This document shows, piece after piece, positions 56,709-64,000 of a stretch of 64,000 bases of DNA. The notes under the pieces were generated by a model. It ran no database searches. It saw nothing but the letters and a program-made list of their open reading frames with translations, and was not told where the DNA came from. Source of the stretch: Blattabacterium cuenoti (GTDB lineage Bacteria > Bacteroidota > Bacteroidia > Flavobacteriales > Blattabacteriaceae); assembly GCF_014252295.1 (NCBI RefSeq), contig NZ_CP059215.1, positions 1-64,000 on the forward strand. The letters run 5' to 3'. Position 1 is the stretch's first letter, and every line of letters begins with the position of its first letter. A program made the translations under genes and the position numbers.

Positions 56709-57911
56709 ATGAATTTACATGAATACCAAGGTCGTGACATATTGAACTCTTTTTCAATTCAGATACCATATGGTATCATTGCTTCCTCTCCAGAAGAAGC
56801 TGTAAAAGCGGCAAAAATTATTTTTCAAAGAACTGAAAAAAAATCTTTGGTAATTAAAGCGCAAATACATGCAGGCGGACGTGGAAAGTCTGGTGGTGTT
56901 CAAATTGTGAAAACTTTAGACGAAGTTTATGAAAAATCAAAAAATATATTAGGAAAATTTTTAGTTACTTCACAAACTTCTAAAAAAGGAAAATTAGTTA
57001 GAAAAATTTTATTGTCTGAAGACATTTATTCTTACGAGTTCAATCCACCTAGAGAATATTATTTATCCATATTACTCAATCGTGATATAGAAAAAAATAT
57101 GATTCTCTATTCCAAAGAAGGTGGAATGAATATAGAATCTCTTTCCAAAAAGAATCCAGAAAAAATATATACAGAAAAAATAGATCCAATATTAGGATTA
57201 CAATTATTTCAAACTAGAAAAATTGCTTTTAATCTGGATATGTATAATGATTCATTAAAAAATTTTAGTTCTTTTTTAATTTCTCTTTATGAAGCTTATA
57301 AAGCCTGCGATGCTTTATTATTGGAAATAAATCCTTTAATAAAAACATTTGATAATAAAATCATTCCTGTAGATATAAAAATAGTATTGGATGATAATGC
57401 TTTGTTCCGTAATAACAAATATTTTATGATAGAGGATAAAGAAGATGTTGATATTCTTCTTGAAAAAGAAGCTAATGAAGCAAATTTGAATTTTATAAAA
57501 TTAGAAGGAAATGTAGGATGTATGGTAAACGGAGCAGGATTAGCTATGGCTACAATGGATATGATTAAATTTTGTGGAGGAGAACCAGCTAATTTCCTAG
57601 ATATAGGAGGTTCCGCGGACAATAAACGTGTAGAAAAAGCTTTTTCTATAATATTAAAAGATCAGTCTGTTAAAACAATATTGATTAATATATTTGGTGG
57701 AATAGTTCGTTGTGATACAGTAGCAAAAGGAATAATTAATTCATATTCTAAAATCGATCATGATATTAAAATTCCTGTAGTTATTCGTTTACAGGGTACA
57801 AATGAAAAAACAGCGAAAGAAATGCTTAAAAAAAGTTCACTACCTATTTATTCTGCTGATACATTAAAAGACGCTGCTGATAAAATTAAAAATATTTTAC
57901 ATCTAAATTAA
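56709..57911 (+). CDS. sucC: Succinyl-CoA synthetase beta subunit
   Basis: SucC with SucD converts succinyl-CoA to succinate while making ATP or GTP. The 400-residue protein has the ATP-grasp domain with KAQIHAGGRGKSGGVQ near 45 and the C-terminal CoA-ligase domain with GGIVRCDTVAKGI and NLFG-like IFGGIVRCD near 330. The length is standard. SucD is not in the window. It continues the TCA module with sucA and sucB nearby. Confidence 0.97.
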   Translation: MNLHEYQGRDILNSFSIQIPYGIIASSPEEAVKAAKIIFQRTEKKSLVIKAQIHAGGRGKSGGVQIVKTLDEVYEKSKNILGKFLVTSQTSKKGKLVRKILLSEDIYSYEFNPPREYYLSILLNRDIEKNMILYSKEGGMNIESLSKKNPEKIYTEKIDPILGLQLFQTRKIAFNLDMYNDSLKNFSSFLISLYEAYKACDALLLEINPLIKTFDNKIIPVDIKIVLDDNALFRNNKYFMIEDKEDVDILLEKEANEANLNFIKLEGNVGCMVNGAGLAMATMDMIKFCGGEPANFLDIGGSADNKRVEKAFSIILKDQSVKTILINIFGGIVRCDTVAKGIINSYSKIDHDIKIPVVIRLQGTNEKTAKEMLKKSSLPIYSADTLKDAADKIKNILHLN

Positions 57912-57923
57912 AATAGATGTTCT

Positions 57924-59420
57924 ATGAATAAAATTTTTCTCAAAAAAATTATATTAGCCGAAAAATATAAACCTATTAACTTAAATGAGTTGATAGGACA
58001 AAGAAATATTTGTATTTCTTTAAAAAAAGCAATACAGGAGAATCGTTTATCTCAAGTTTTATTTTTTTTGGGACCAAAAGGAGTAGGAAAAAATACATGT
58101 GCATATATTTTAGCAAATGAATTGAATTCTTTCTCCGAATTAAAACACTCAAATGTATTTGAAATCAATGGAGGGTTTCACTACTCTTTAAAATATATTT
58201 ATAAAGTTATTGATCAATCTAGATCTTTTCCTAAAAAAGGAAAATATAACATTTTTATTTTTAAAGAATTACATAATTTTTCTCAATATTTTTTCTATCT
58301 ATTTTATAATTTTATAAAAGAAGAAAATCCACATATATTATTTATTTTTTGCGGAATAGAAGAAAAAATAATTCCAGAATTTATTTTATCACATAGTCAA
58401 ATTTATGAATTTGAAAATATTTCTGTAAAAGAAATTTTTTTTCATTTGAAAATGATTTCGGAAACAGAAAATATAGAAATAGAAAATGAATCTTTATTGA
58501 TTATTTCCCAACATGTAGAAGGATCTCTAAGTAAGGCTATTCATTTGTTCGATAGATTTCTATCTATTAATAAAACAAAAATAACTAAATGCCTTATAAT
58601 GAATAAATTAGGAATTATTGACATAAAATACTATTTTGAAATAGTAGATCATATTTTAAACGAAAATGTCAATAAAATATTGATCCTGTTAGATACAGTA
58701 TTTCAAAAAAAAATTTACTATTATAATTTTGTAGCTGGATTAACTAAACATTTCAGAAATTTATTTTTTTCTAAAAATTATGAAACAATTTCTATTTTGA
58801 AATTCAAAAAAGAGATAATACAATCTTATGTTGAACAATCAAAAAAAATATCTTCCTTTTTTTTAATTCATTCTTTAAATATATTTCATCGTTTAGAAAA
58901 CGAATGCAGATTAAAAAATCAAAATTCCAGATTGACTATAGAAATAAATTTAATACAATTAACACATTTTTTTTCTATTCATAAAAAAAAAAATCATAAA
59001 AATTTAACAATGCAAACGATAGAAAAAGATCGTAAAGAATTTTATTTATATGAAGAGAACGAAAAAATTCAGTTCTTGCAAAAGAATTGGATGATATTCG
59101 TACAGAAATTTTCAAGAAAAATAAATCCTATTTACTTGGACTTTTTAAAAAATGAAATACAATTTCAAATCATAAAAAATAAAATACTTTTTATGATCCC
59201 ATCAAAATTAGAGAATCGATATTTTTTATTAATTCAAAAAAATTTTGAAAAATATTTCAAAAAAAAATTAAGTAGTTCAGATTTGGAGTTTCAAGTCATA
59301 AAAAAAGAATATCCAATCAAACAGTTAGAACAATATAATTTTTTATATAAAAAAAATAAATTAGTAGAAACATTAATAGAACGATTGAATTTAAAAATAT
59401 CTTCTTCTAGAACTAAATAG
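57924..59420 (+). CDS. dnaX: Divergent DNA polymerase III gamma/tau subunit
   Basis: DnaX is the AAA+ subunit that, with delta and delta-prime, loads the sliding clamp. The 498-residue protein starts AEKYKPINLNELIGQ and has LGPKGVGKNT at 49-58, aligning with DnaX. The P-loop has Asn57 where Ser/Thr binds Mg2+. The Walker B aspartate is Lys114 (FIFKELH). The arginine finger SRC reads SHS (His157). The four-cysteine zinc module is absent. The C-terminal region (about 360-498) resembles a short tau-like tail. It follows sucC by 12 bp. Function may persist structurally, with low ATPase activity. Confidence 0.85.
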   Translation: MNKIFLKKIILAEKYKPINLNELIGQRNICISLKKAIQENRLSQVLFFLGPKGVGKNTCAYILANELNSFSELKHSNVFEINGGFHYSLKYIYKVIDQSRSFPKKGKYNIFIFKELHNFSQYFFYLFYNFIKEENPHILFIFCGIEEKIIPEFILSHSQIYEFENISVKEIFFHLKMISETENIEIENESLLIISQHVEGSLSKAIHLFDRFLSINKTKITKCLIMNKLGIIDIKYYFEIVDHILNENVNKILILLDTVFQKKIYYYNFVAGLTKHFRNLFFSKNYETISILKFKKEIIQSYVEQSKKISSFFLIHSLNIFHRLENECRLKNQNSRLTIEINLIQLTHFFSIHKKKNHKNLTMQTIEKDRKEFYLYEENEKIQFLQKNWMIFVQKFSRKINPIYLDFLKNEIQFQIIKNKILFMIPSKLENRYFLLIQKNFEKYFKKKLSSSDLEFQVIKKEYPIKQLEQYNFLYKKNKLVETLIERLNLKISSSRTK

Positions 59421-59561
59421 AACTAGATAATAAAACAATAAAATTAGTTATAATTTTACTATGTAAAAATATGTAAATATGTAAAATTTTTCGAAAAAAT
59501 TTTATATTCATTTTCCAATAAAATACATAATATGTTTTATCTTTTCTATAAATTTTAATTT

Positions 59562-61676
59562 ATGATTCATTATTACTCGTCAAAAATTATAAAAAAAGTT
59601 TTTTTCTCTTATTCAGATGAAGACATGGAAAATGATAATAGTTCTACTTCTTATTCTTACGGATCAGGAGGAAGTGGAGCAGGATCAGGTTATTATGGAG
59701 GAGCTTCAATAAAAAGCAAAACTCCTGTTTTGGATAATTTTGGGAGAGATTTGAATGCTATAGCAATAGAAGGTAAATTAGATCCAGTAGTTGGAAGAGA
59801 CAAAGAAGTAGAACGTGTTTCTCAAATATTGAGTAGAAGAAAGAAAAACAATCCTTTACTTATAGGAGAACCTGGGGTAGGAAAATCAGCAATAGCCGAA
59901 GGATTAGCGCTTCGTATTGTGCAAAAAAAAGTATCTAGGGTATTATACAATAAAAGAGTGGTTGTTTTGGATTTAGCCAGCTTGGTCGCTGGAACTAAAT
60001 ATAGAGGACAATTTGAAGAAAGAATAAAGACAATTATAAATGAATCAGAAAAAAATTCTGGTCTAATCCTTTTTATAGATGAAATACACACAATGATTGG
60101 AGCAGGAGGAACAACAGGATCATTAGATGCATCTAATATATTTAAACCGGCTTTGGCACGAGGATATATTCAATGTATTGGAGCCACTACATTGAATGAA
60201 TATAGACAATATATAGAAAAAGATGGAGCTTTAGAACGAAGATTTCAAAAAATTATAGTACAACCCTCTTCTGAGGAAGAAACTATAGAAATATTGAAAA
60301 AAATAAAAGGGGAATATGAGAGTCATCACAATGTTCTTTATACAGAAAAAGCAATAAAATCTTGTGTAACTCTAACTGTCCGCTATCTTGTAGACCGTCA
60401 TTTACCTGATAAAGCTATTGATGCTTTAGATGAATCAGGATCTCGCGTGCATATTAAAAATATAAAAGTTCCTCAGGAGATAGTCATTCTGGAAAAAGAA
60501 TTAGAAAATATTCGTAAAGAAAAATCTAAAGTTGTTAAAAGCCAAAAATACGAGGAAGCTGCACGTTTACGTGATACAGAAAAACGTATAGAAAAACAAT
60601 TGATAAAGGCTCAAAAGGAATGGGAAAAATCTTCTAAAGAAAATAAAGAAATCGTATCTGAAGAAAATATTGAAGAAGTAGTATCTATGATGAGTGGAGT
60701 TCCAGTAAAAAAAATAGCTCAAGCTGAAATGAGAAAGTTAAATAGAATGACAGACATATTAAAAGAAAAAATAATAGGTCAAGATGAAGCAATAGAAAAG
60801 ATAGTAAAAGCAGTTCAAAGAAACAGAACTGGATTAAAAGATCCTAATTCTCCTATAGGTTCTTTTATTTTTTTAGGACAAACAGGTGTAGGGAAAACCT
60901 ATTTAGCAAAAATTTTCTCAAAAGAACTATTTGATTCAGAAGAATCATTAATACGTCTAGATATGAGTGAATATATGGAAAAATTTTCTGTTTCTAGATT
61001 AATAGGGGCTCCTCCAGGTTATGTTGGTTATGAAGAAGGAGGACAATTAACAGAAATTATACGTCGTAAACCATATTCTGTAATATTGTTGGATGAAATA
61101 GAAAAAGCACATCATGAAGTATTTAATATTTTATTGCAAATGTTGGATTACGGATGTGTAACAGACAGTATTGGAAGAAAAATAAATTTTAAAAATACCG
61201 TAATTATTTTTACGTCAAATACAGGGACACAACAATTAAAAGAATTCGGTAAAGGAATTGGATTCCATACTAAAGCACGACAATCAAATAATTACATTAA
61301 AAATATCCTAGAGCAATCTTTAAAAAGAACTTTTCCTCCAGAATTTTTAAATAGAATAGACGATATTCTTATTTTTAACTCTTTAACACGAGAAAATATA
61401 TCTAAGATAACTTCTATAGAATTAAAAAAGATAATACTTCATGTTTCTAATCTAGGTTATAGGTTAACTTTATTACCTGAAGTAATAAACTTTATTCAAA
61501 AAAAAGGATTTGATCATGAATACGGAGCTCGTCCTTTAAAAAGAGTAATGGAAACATTTATTAAAAATCCTATATCAGAATGTATTATTAATGAAACATT
61601 AAAAAAAGGAGATATAATCTCATTGAGAATGAATAAAAAAAATAACAACACAGAAGCTTTAATTCAAAAAATATGA
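59562..61676 (+). CDS. clpC: ClpC-type Clp ATPase lacking the N-domain
   Basis: ClpC unfolds proteins for ClpP. The 704-residue protein has two AAA+ modules, with Walker A GEPGVGKS at 102-109 and GQTGVGKT at 439-446, and a central UVR-like coiled coil (about 310-360). ClpC proteins are usually about 840 residues. The missing piece is the N-terminal repeat domain that binds adaptors and substrates. The protein instead opens with about 50 residues of a Gly/Ser/acidic linker. A second possible start is ATG 59625. The 141-bp gap before it holds no recognisable N-domain code. It overlaps nth as ATGA. Confidence 0.92.
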   Translation: MIHYYSSKIIKKVFFSYSDEDMENDNSSTSYSYGSGGSGAGSGYYGGASIKSKTPVLDNFGRDLNAIAIEGKLDPVVGRDKEVERVSQILSRRKKNNPLLIGEPGVGKSAIAEGLALRIVQKKVSRVLYNKRVVVLDLASLVAGTKYRGQFEERIKTIINESEKNSGLILFIDEIHTMIGAGGTTGSLDASNIFKPALARGYIQCIGATTLNEYRQYIEKDGALERRFQKIIVQPSSEEETIEILKKIKGEYESHHNVLYTEKAIKSCVTLTVRYLVDRHLPDKAIDALDESGSRVHIKNIKVPQEIVILEKELENIRKEKSKVVKSQKYEEAARLRDTEKRIEKQLIKAQKEWEKSSKENKEIVSEENIEEVVSMMSGVPVKKIAQAEMRKLNRMTDILKEKIIGQDEAIEKIVKAVQRNRTGLKDPNSPIGSFIFLGQTGVGKTYLAKIFSKELFDSEESLIRLDMSEYMEKFSVSRLIGAPPGYVGYEEGGQLTEIIRRKPYSVILLDEIEKAHHEVFNILLQMLDYGCVTDSIGRKINFKNTVIIFTSNTGTQQLKEFGKGIGFHTKARQSNNYIKNILEQSLKRTFPPEFLNRIDDILIFNSLTRENISKITSIELKKIILHVSNLGYRLTLLPEVINFIQKKGFDHEYGARPLKRVMETFIKNPISECIINETLKKGDIISLRMNKKNNNTEALIQKI

Positions 61677-62320
61677 ATCTTCTTTTTTTCAAAAAAAAAA
61701 CGGAAATAATTGAAAAAATATTAGATTCTTTATATCCAAATCCAAGGAGCACTCTATATTATATAAATGAATACACCTTGCTTATAGCTATTCTCCTTAC
61801 AGCAAAAAGTAAGGAGAAAAAAGTAAATGAAATAACAAAATGTTTATTTAAAAAAATAAAATATCCCAAGGATATTTTGCATTTTTCTGTTGAAAAAATA
61901 AAAAATTTTATAAAAAATATAGGTCTTCATAACAAAAAATCAAAAAATATTTATGACTTGTCTATTACTTTGTTGAAAAACTATAATAGTTTTATCCCTA
62001 AAAACATTTCCAAATTAAAATCTTTGCCCGGAATAGGACATAAAACAGCATCTGTTTTTTTATCTCATGTATCAAATATTCCTGTATTTCCTGTAGATTC
62101 TCATATTCATAGAATGATGAATCGTTGGGAATTGAGTAATGGAAAAAATGTTAAAAAAACGGAAGAGGATGCAAAACGAATTTTCAATAAAAAAAATTGG
62201 AAAAAATTACATTTTCAAATTATTTTTTATGCAAGAGAATATTCTCCTTCTCAAAATTGGGATCTAAATAAAGATATAATTTATCAAAAATTATTAAAAA
62301 AAAAATTGTTAGAAAGGTAA
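61673..62320 (+). CDS. nth: Endonuclease III-like DNA glycosylase without Fe-S cysteines
   Basis: Endonuclease III removes oxidised pyrimidines and nicks the resulting site. The 215-residue protein has the helix-hairpin-helix SLPGIGHKTA with catalytic lysine K124 and the catalytic aspartate D142 in PVDSHIHR. The usual four-cysteine [4Fe-4S] motif at the C-terminus is absent: the region reads REYSPSQNWDLNKD, and the whole protein has one cysteine (C57). The DNA-inserting glutamine region LSAQ reads LTAK. It starts inside the clpC stop and overlaps DUF3127 by 12 bp. Confidence 0.9.
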   Translation: MNLLFFKKKTEIIEKILDSLYPNPRSTLYYINEYTLLIAILLTAKSKEKKVNEITKCLFKKIKYPKDILHFSVEKIKNFIKNIGLHNKKSKNIYDLSITLLKNYNSFIPKNISKLKSLPGIGHKTASVFLSHVSNIPVFPVDSHIHRMMNRWELSNGKNVKKTEEDAKRIFNKKNWKKLHFQIIFYAREYSPSQNWDLNKDIIYQKLLKKKLLER

Positions 62321-62647
62321 ATCATCAAAATCATCAGAAGATAAAGATGGAGATATAGAGGATGTTTTTGAAGAACTAGAATCTTCTATTTTCCATCCTT
62401 GTATGGAATTAAAATATTTAATAACTCCTTCAGGATTAGTCCATTCTCTTCCACGAAGATTGATAAAAATTTTTATTTTATCTTTTTGTTTTATATTATC
62501 TAACAAATCTACCTTATCTTGAATAAATTCAATTAATATATTTTGCGGATATGGTTCTTCAGTAGTAAGAACAATTTCTCTTTTTCTAAATCCACTATCA
62601 AATTTTTGAGTTTTAAAAAGCTTTTTAACTATTCCTATAATTTCCAT
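62309..62647 (-). CDS. DUF3127 domain protein
   Basis: A 112-residue Bacteroidota protein of the DUF3127 family, recognisable by FRKREIVLTTEEPYPQNI and DKIKIFINLRGREW. The fold is thought to be OB-like, and single-stranded nucleic acid binding has been suggested for such folds, but no function is established that I can assert. The acidic C-terminal tail DDFDDLPF resembles the interaction tails of single-stranded DNA-binding proteins. It converges with nth (12-bp overlap) and is downstream of the SPFH gene on the same strand. Confidence 0.88.
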   Translation of the reverse strand: MEIIGIVKKLFKTQKFDSGFRKREIVLTTEEPYPQNILIEFIQDKVDLLDNIKQKDKIKIFINLRGREWTNPEGVIKYFNSIQGWKIEDSSSSKTSSISPSLSSDDFDDLPF

Positions 62648-62653
62648 GAAATT

Positions 62654-63589
62654 TTATGATTTATTTTTTTTATTCTTTTTTTTGAGTGTTTCTCCAATTT
62701 GATTAGAAATATTAAATGAAGTAATCATATTATTCAACATTTCACTAGCTGATCCTGGAGAATTAGGTAATAAAATTAAATTTGTATTACTTCCTTCTCC
62801 CATGGATTGAAGAGTGTCATAATGTTGTGTTACTACAATCAAGGCTGAAGCTTCCTGTGAATTTATTCCTACATTATTTAATACTTCAACAGATTCTAAT
62901 ATCCCTCTAGCTATCTCTCTACGTTGATCTGCTGTTCCTTTTCCTTGTAATTTTTTACTTTCAGCCTCTGCTCTCGCTTTAGCAACAATTTTAATCCTAT
63001 CAGCTTCCGCTTTATACTCAGCTGCTACTTTTTCTCTCTCAGCTGTATTAATACGATTCATAGCTTGTTTTACTTGTTCATCGGGATCTAGATCTGTAAC
63101 TAATGCTTTAATAATGGAATATCCATAATCTAACATAGATCCTTCTAATTCTCCTTTCACTACGAGTGCTATGTGATCTTTTCTTTCAAAAAGATCATCT
63201 AAACGCATTTTTGGTACCTCTGCTCTAACAACATCAAAAATATAAGAAGTAATTTGAGAATGAGAATTATCTAATTTATAAAAAGCTTCATATACTTTTT
63301 CTTTGATTACTTTAAACTGAACTGATATTTTCACTTTAACAAAAACATTATCTTTTGTTTTTGTATCCACTAAAATGTCTAATTGTTGAATTTTTAAAGT
63401 TAGTTTTCCTACTATATGATCTAAAATTGGAATTTTAAAATTTAATCCAGCATAACGAATACTATGAAATTTACCCATTCTTTCAATGATAAAAGCAGTT
63501 TCTTGATTAACTATAAAAATGAAACCAGAGACAATAGACAAAATTAAAATAGTTAATATTCCATAAAATAATAAACTAAAAATACTCAT
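62654..63589 (-). CDS. SPFH/Band 7 membrane protein (stomatin/QmcA-like)
   Basis: SPFH proteins form oligomeric membrane assemblies and often influence proteases or membrane organisation. The 311-residue protein has one N-terminal membrane anchor (about 6-28). The Band 7 domain includes ERMGKFHSIRYAGLNFKIP and a coiled Ala/Glu-rich segment EREKVAAEYKAEADRIK. Length and C-terminus LLPNSPGSASEML match the QmcA/stomatin type. Exact role here is unknown. It sits six bases from DUF3127. Confidence 0.92.
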   Translation of the reverse strand: MSIFSLLFYGILTILILSIVSGFIFIVNQETAFIIERMGKFHSIRYAGLNFKIPILDHIVGKLTLKIQQLDILVDTKTKDNVFVKVKISVQFKVIKEKVYEAFYKLDNSHSQITSYIFDVVRAEVPKMRLDDLFERKDHIALVVKGELEGSMLDYGYSIIKALVTDLDPDEQVKQAMNRINTAEREKVAAEYKAEADRIKIVAKARAEAESKKLQGKGTADQRREIARGILESVEVLNNVGINSQEASALIVVTQHYDTLQSMGEGSNTNLILLPNSPGSASEMLNNMITSFNISNQIGETLKKKNKKNKS

Positions 63590-63601
63590 ACTTAAAAAAT
63601 T

Positions 63602-63916
63602 TTATAATAAACCAAGTTCTAAACGAGCTTCTTCGCTCATGAATTCTCTACTCCAAGGAGGATCAAATGTTAAGACTACATCTACATTTTTTATTTCTTT
63701 CAAGGATTCAACTTTATTTTTGATCTCAATTGGTAAACTCTCTGCTACTGGACAATTTGGTGTAGTTAAAGTCATTATGATTTTAACTTTTTTTTCATTG
63801 GAAATCTGAATATCATAAATAAGACCAAGTTCATAAATATCTACCTCTATTTCAGGATCATATATACTTTTTAAAACAGAAATAATACGATCTTCTAAAG
63901 AATAATTTTCTTTCAT
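63602..63916 (-). CDS. MIP18/DUF59 family SufT-like protein
   Basis: This family helps mature Fe-S proteins. The 104-residue protein has IYDPEIEVDIYELGLIYD and the conserved cysteine C55 in TTPNCPVAESLP, both characteristic. Bacteroidota often keep it next to the suf operon. The upstream partial gene overlaps it as ATGA on the minus strand, suggesting an operon that continues beyond the window. Confidence 0.93.
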   Translation of the reverse strand: MKENYSLEDRIISVLKSIYDPEIEVDIYELGLIYDIQISNEKKVKIIMTLTTPNCPVAESLPIEIKNKVESLKEIKNVDVVLTFDPPWSREFMSEEARLELGLL

Positions 63917-64000
63917 TTTTCATCTTTTTTTAAGAAAGATCCGTTTGGATTAAAAAAACGAATCGGATAACCTAATTTTTTTATATTAGGTAATATATCA
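63913..64000 (-). CDS. 3' end of an unidentified gene running off the window
   Basis: On the minus strand an open frame enters from the window edge and codes 28 residues (ending PIRFFNPNGSFLKKDEK) before TGA at 63915-63913. The stop overlaps the SufT-like ATG in the ATGA arrangement common here, which supports it as a real gene tail. I do not recognise the family from this fragment. Confidence 0.6.
   Translation of the reverse strand, partial: DILPNIKKLGYPIRFFNPNGSFLKKDEK

Noticed and set aside
59421-59561. Hidden ClpC N-domain code upstream of clpC
   Set aside because: The gap is only 141 bp, full of stops in all forward frames, and shows no N-domain-like segments.
1-64000. CRISPR array, insertion sequence, prophage or restriction system
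   Set aside because: No spaced repeats, transposase, integrase or phage genes were recognised anywhere in the window.

Overview
This window is a very AT-rich, densely packed piece of a Bacteroidota (Flavobacteriales-type) chromosome. It looks like a reduced-genome insect endosymbiont, and Blattabacterium of cockroaches is my best match. The grounds are gene order and protein family variants typical of flavobacteria: a fused ResB-CcsA cytochrome c biogenesis protein, DUF3127, an OstA/LptD pair, and a flippase-dut-nucleotidyltransferase order. Housekeeping genes dominate, genes touch or overlap, no mobile elements are seen, and several proteins have lost domains or catalytic motifs. The species assignment is inference; no database was searched.

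Layout. 1-5622 is nusA-infB-aspS. 5608-7342 (minus) holds inorganic pyrophosphatase and a lipoyl E2 acyltransferase. 7445-10608 holds the NAD(P)HX repair enzyme and, convergent, lnt. 10622-11024 (minus) is tmRNA. 11029-16550 (minus) is the rod-shape operon mreB-mreC-mreD-mrdA-rodA. 16640-25207 (plus) carries folK, an LptD-like barrel, a RidA protein, an OstA/LptA-like protein, a class III aminotransferase, truA and an MsbA-like ABC exporter. 25204-32818 contains surA, lptB, thiamine pyrophosphokinase, mdh, gcvP and tsaD. 32944-33855 is a tamB relic. 33852-36512 has an Lrp/AsnC regulator and a 7TM-HD phosphohydrolase. Three tRNAs (Ser-GCU, Pro-UGG, Arg-UCU) sit at 36562-36816, then clpP (minus). 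37618-43759 carries a flippase, an eroded dUTPase, a sugar nucleotidyltransferase, tatA, a lytic transglycosylase, recA and an MBL hydrolase. 43888-54599 carries ccsBA, an acyltransferase, alaS, sucA and sucB. 54645-56639 (minus) has a TPR-like protein, an esterase and a LolD-type ATPase. 56709-64000 holds sucC, dnaX, clpC, nth, then on the minus strand DUF3127, an SPFH protein, a SufT-like protein and the tail of one more gene.

How the genes fit together. The set describes a rod-forming, outer-membrane-bearing aerobic cell. MreBCD/PBP2/RodA and a lytic transglycosylase shape the wall. LptB, the OstA-like protein, the LptD-like barrel, the MsbA-like exporter, SurA, Lnt and LolD build the envelope. 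sucA/sucB/sucC and mdh give part of the TCA cycle, and CcsBA supports cytochrome c. GcvP and an aminotransferase handle amino acids.

The notable biology is decay and simplification rather than a new system. tamB is reduced to a broken relic with a 55-bp tandem duplication. The dUTPase frame is open but most catalytic motifs are gone. DnaX has lost Walker A/B, arginine-finger and zinc-module features. ClpC lacks its N-domain. Endonuclease III lacks the Fe-S cysteines. I see no convincing CRISPR array, insertion sequence, prophage or biosynthetic cluster.
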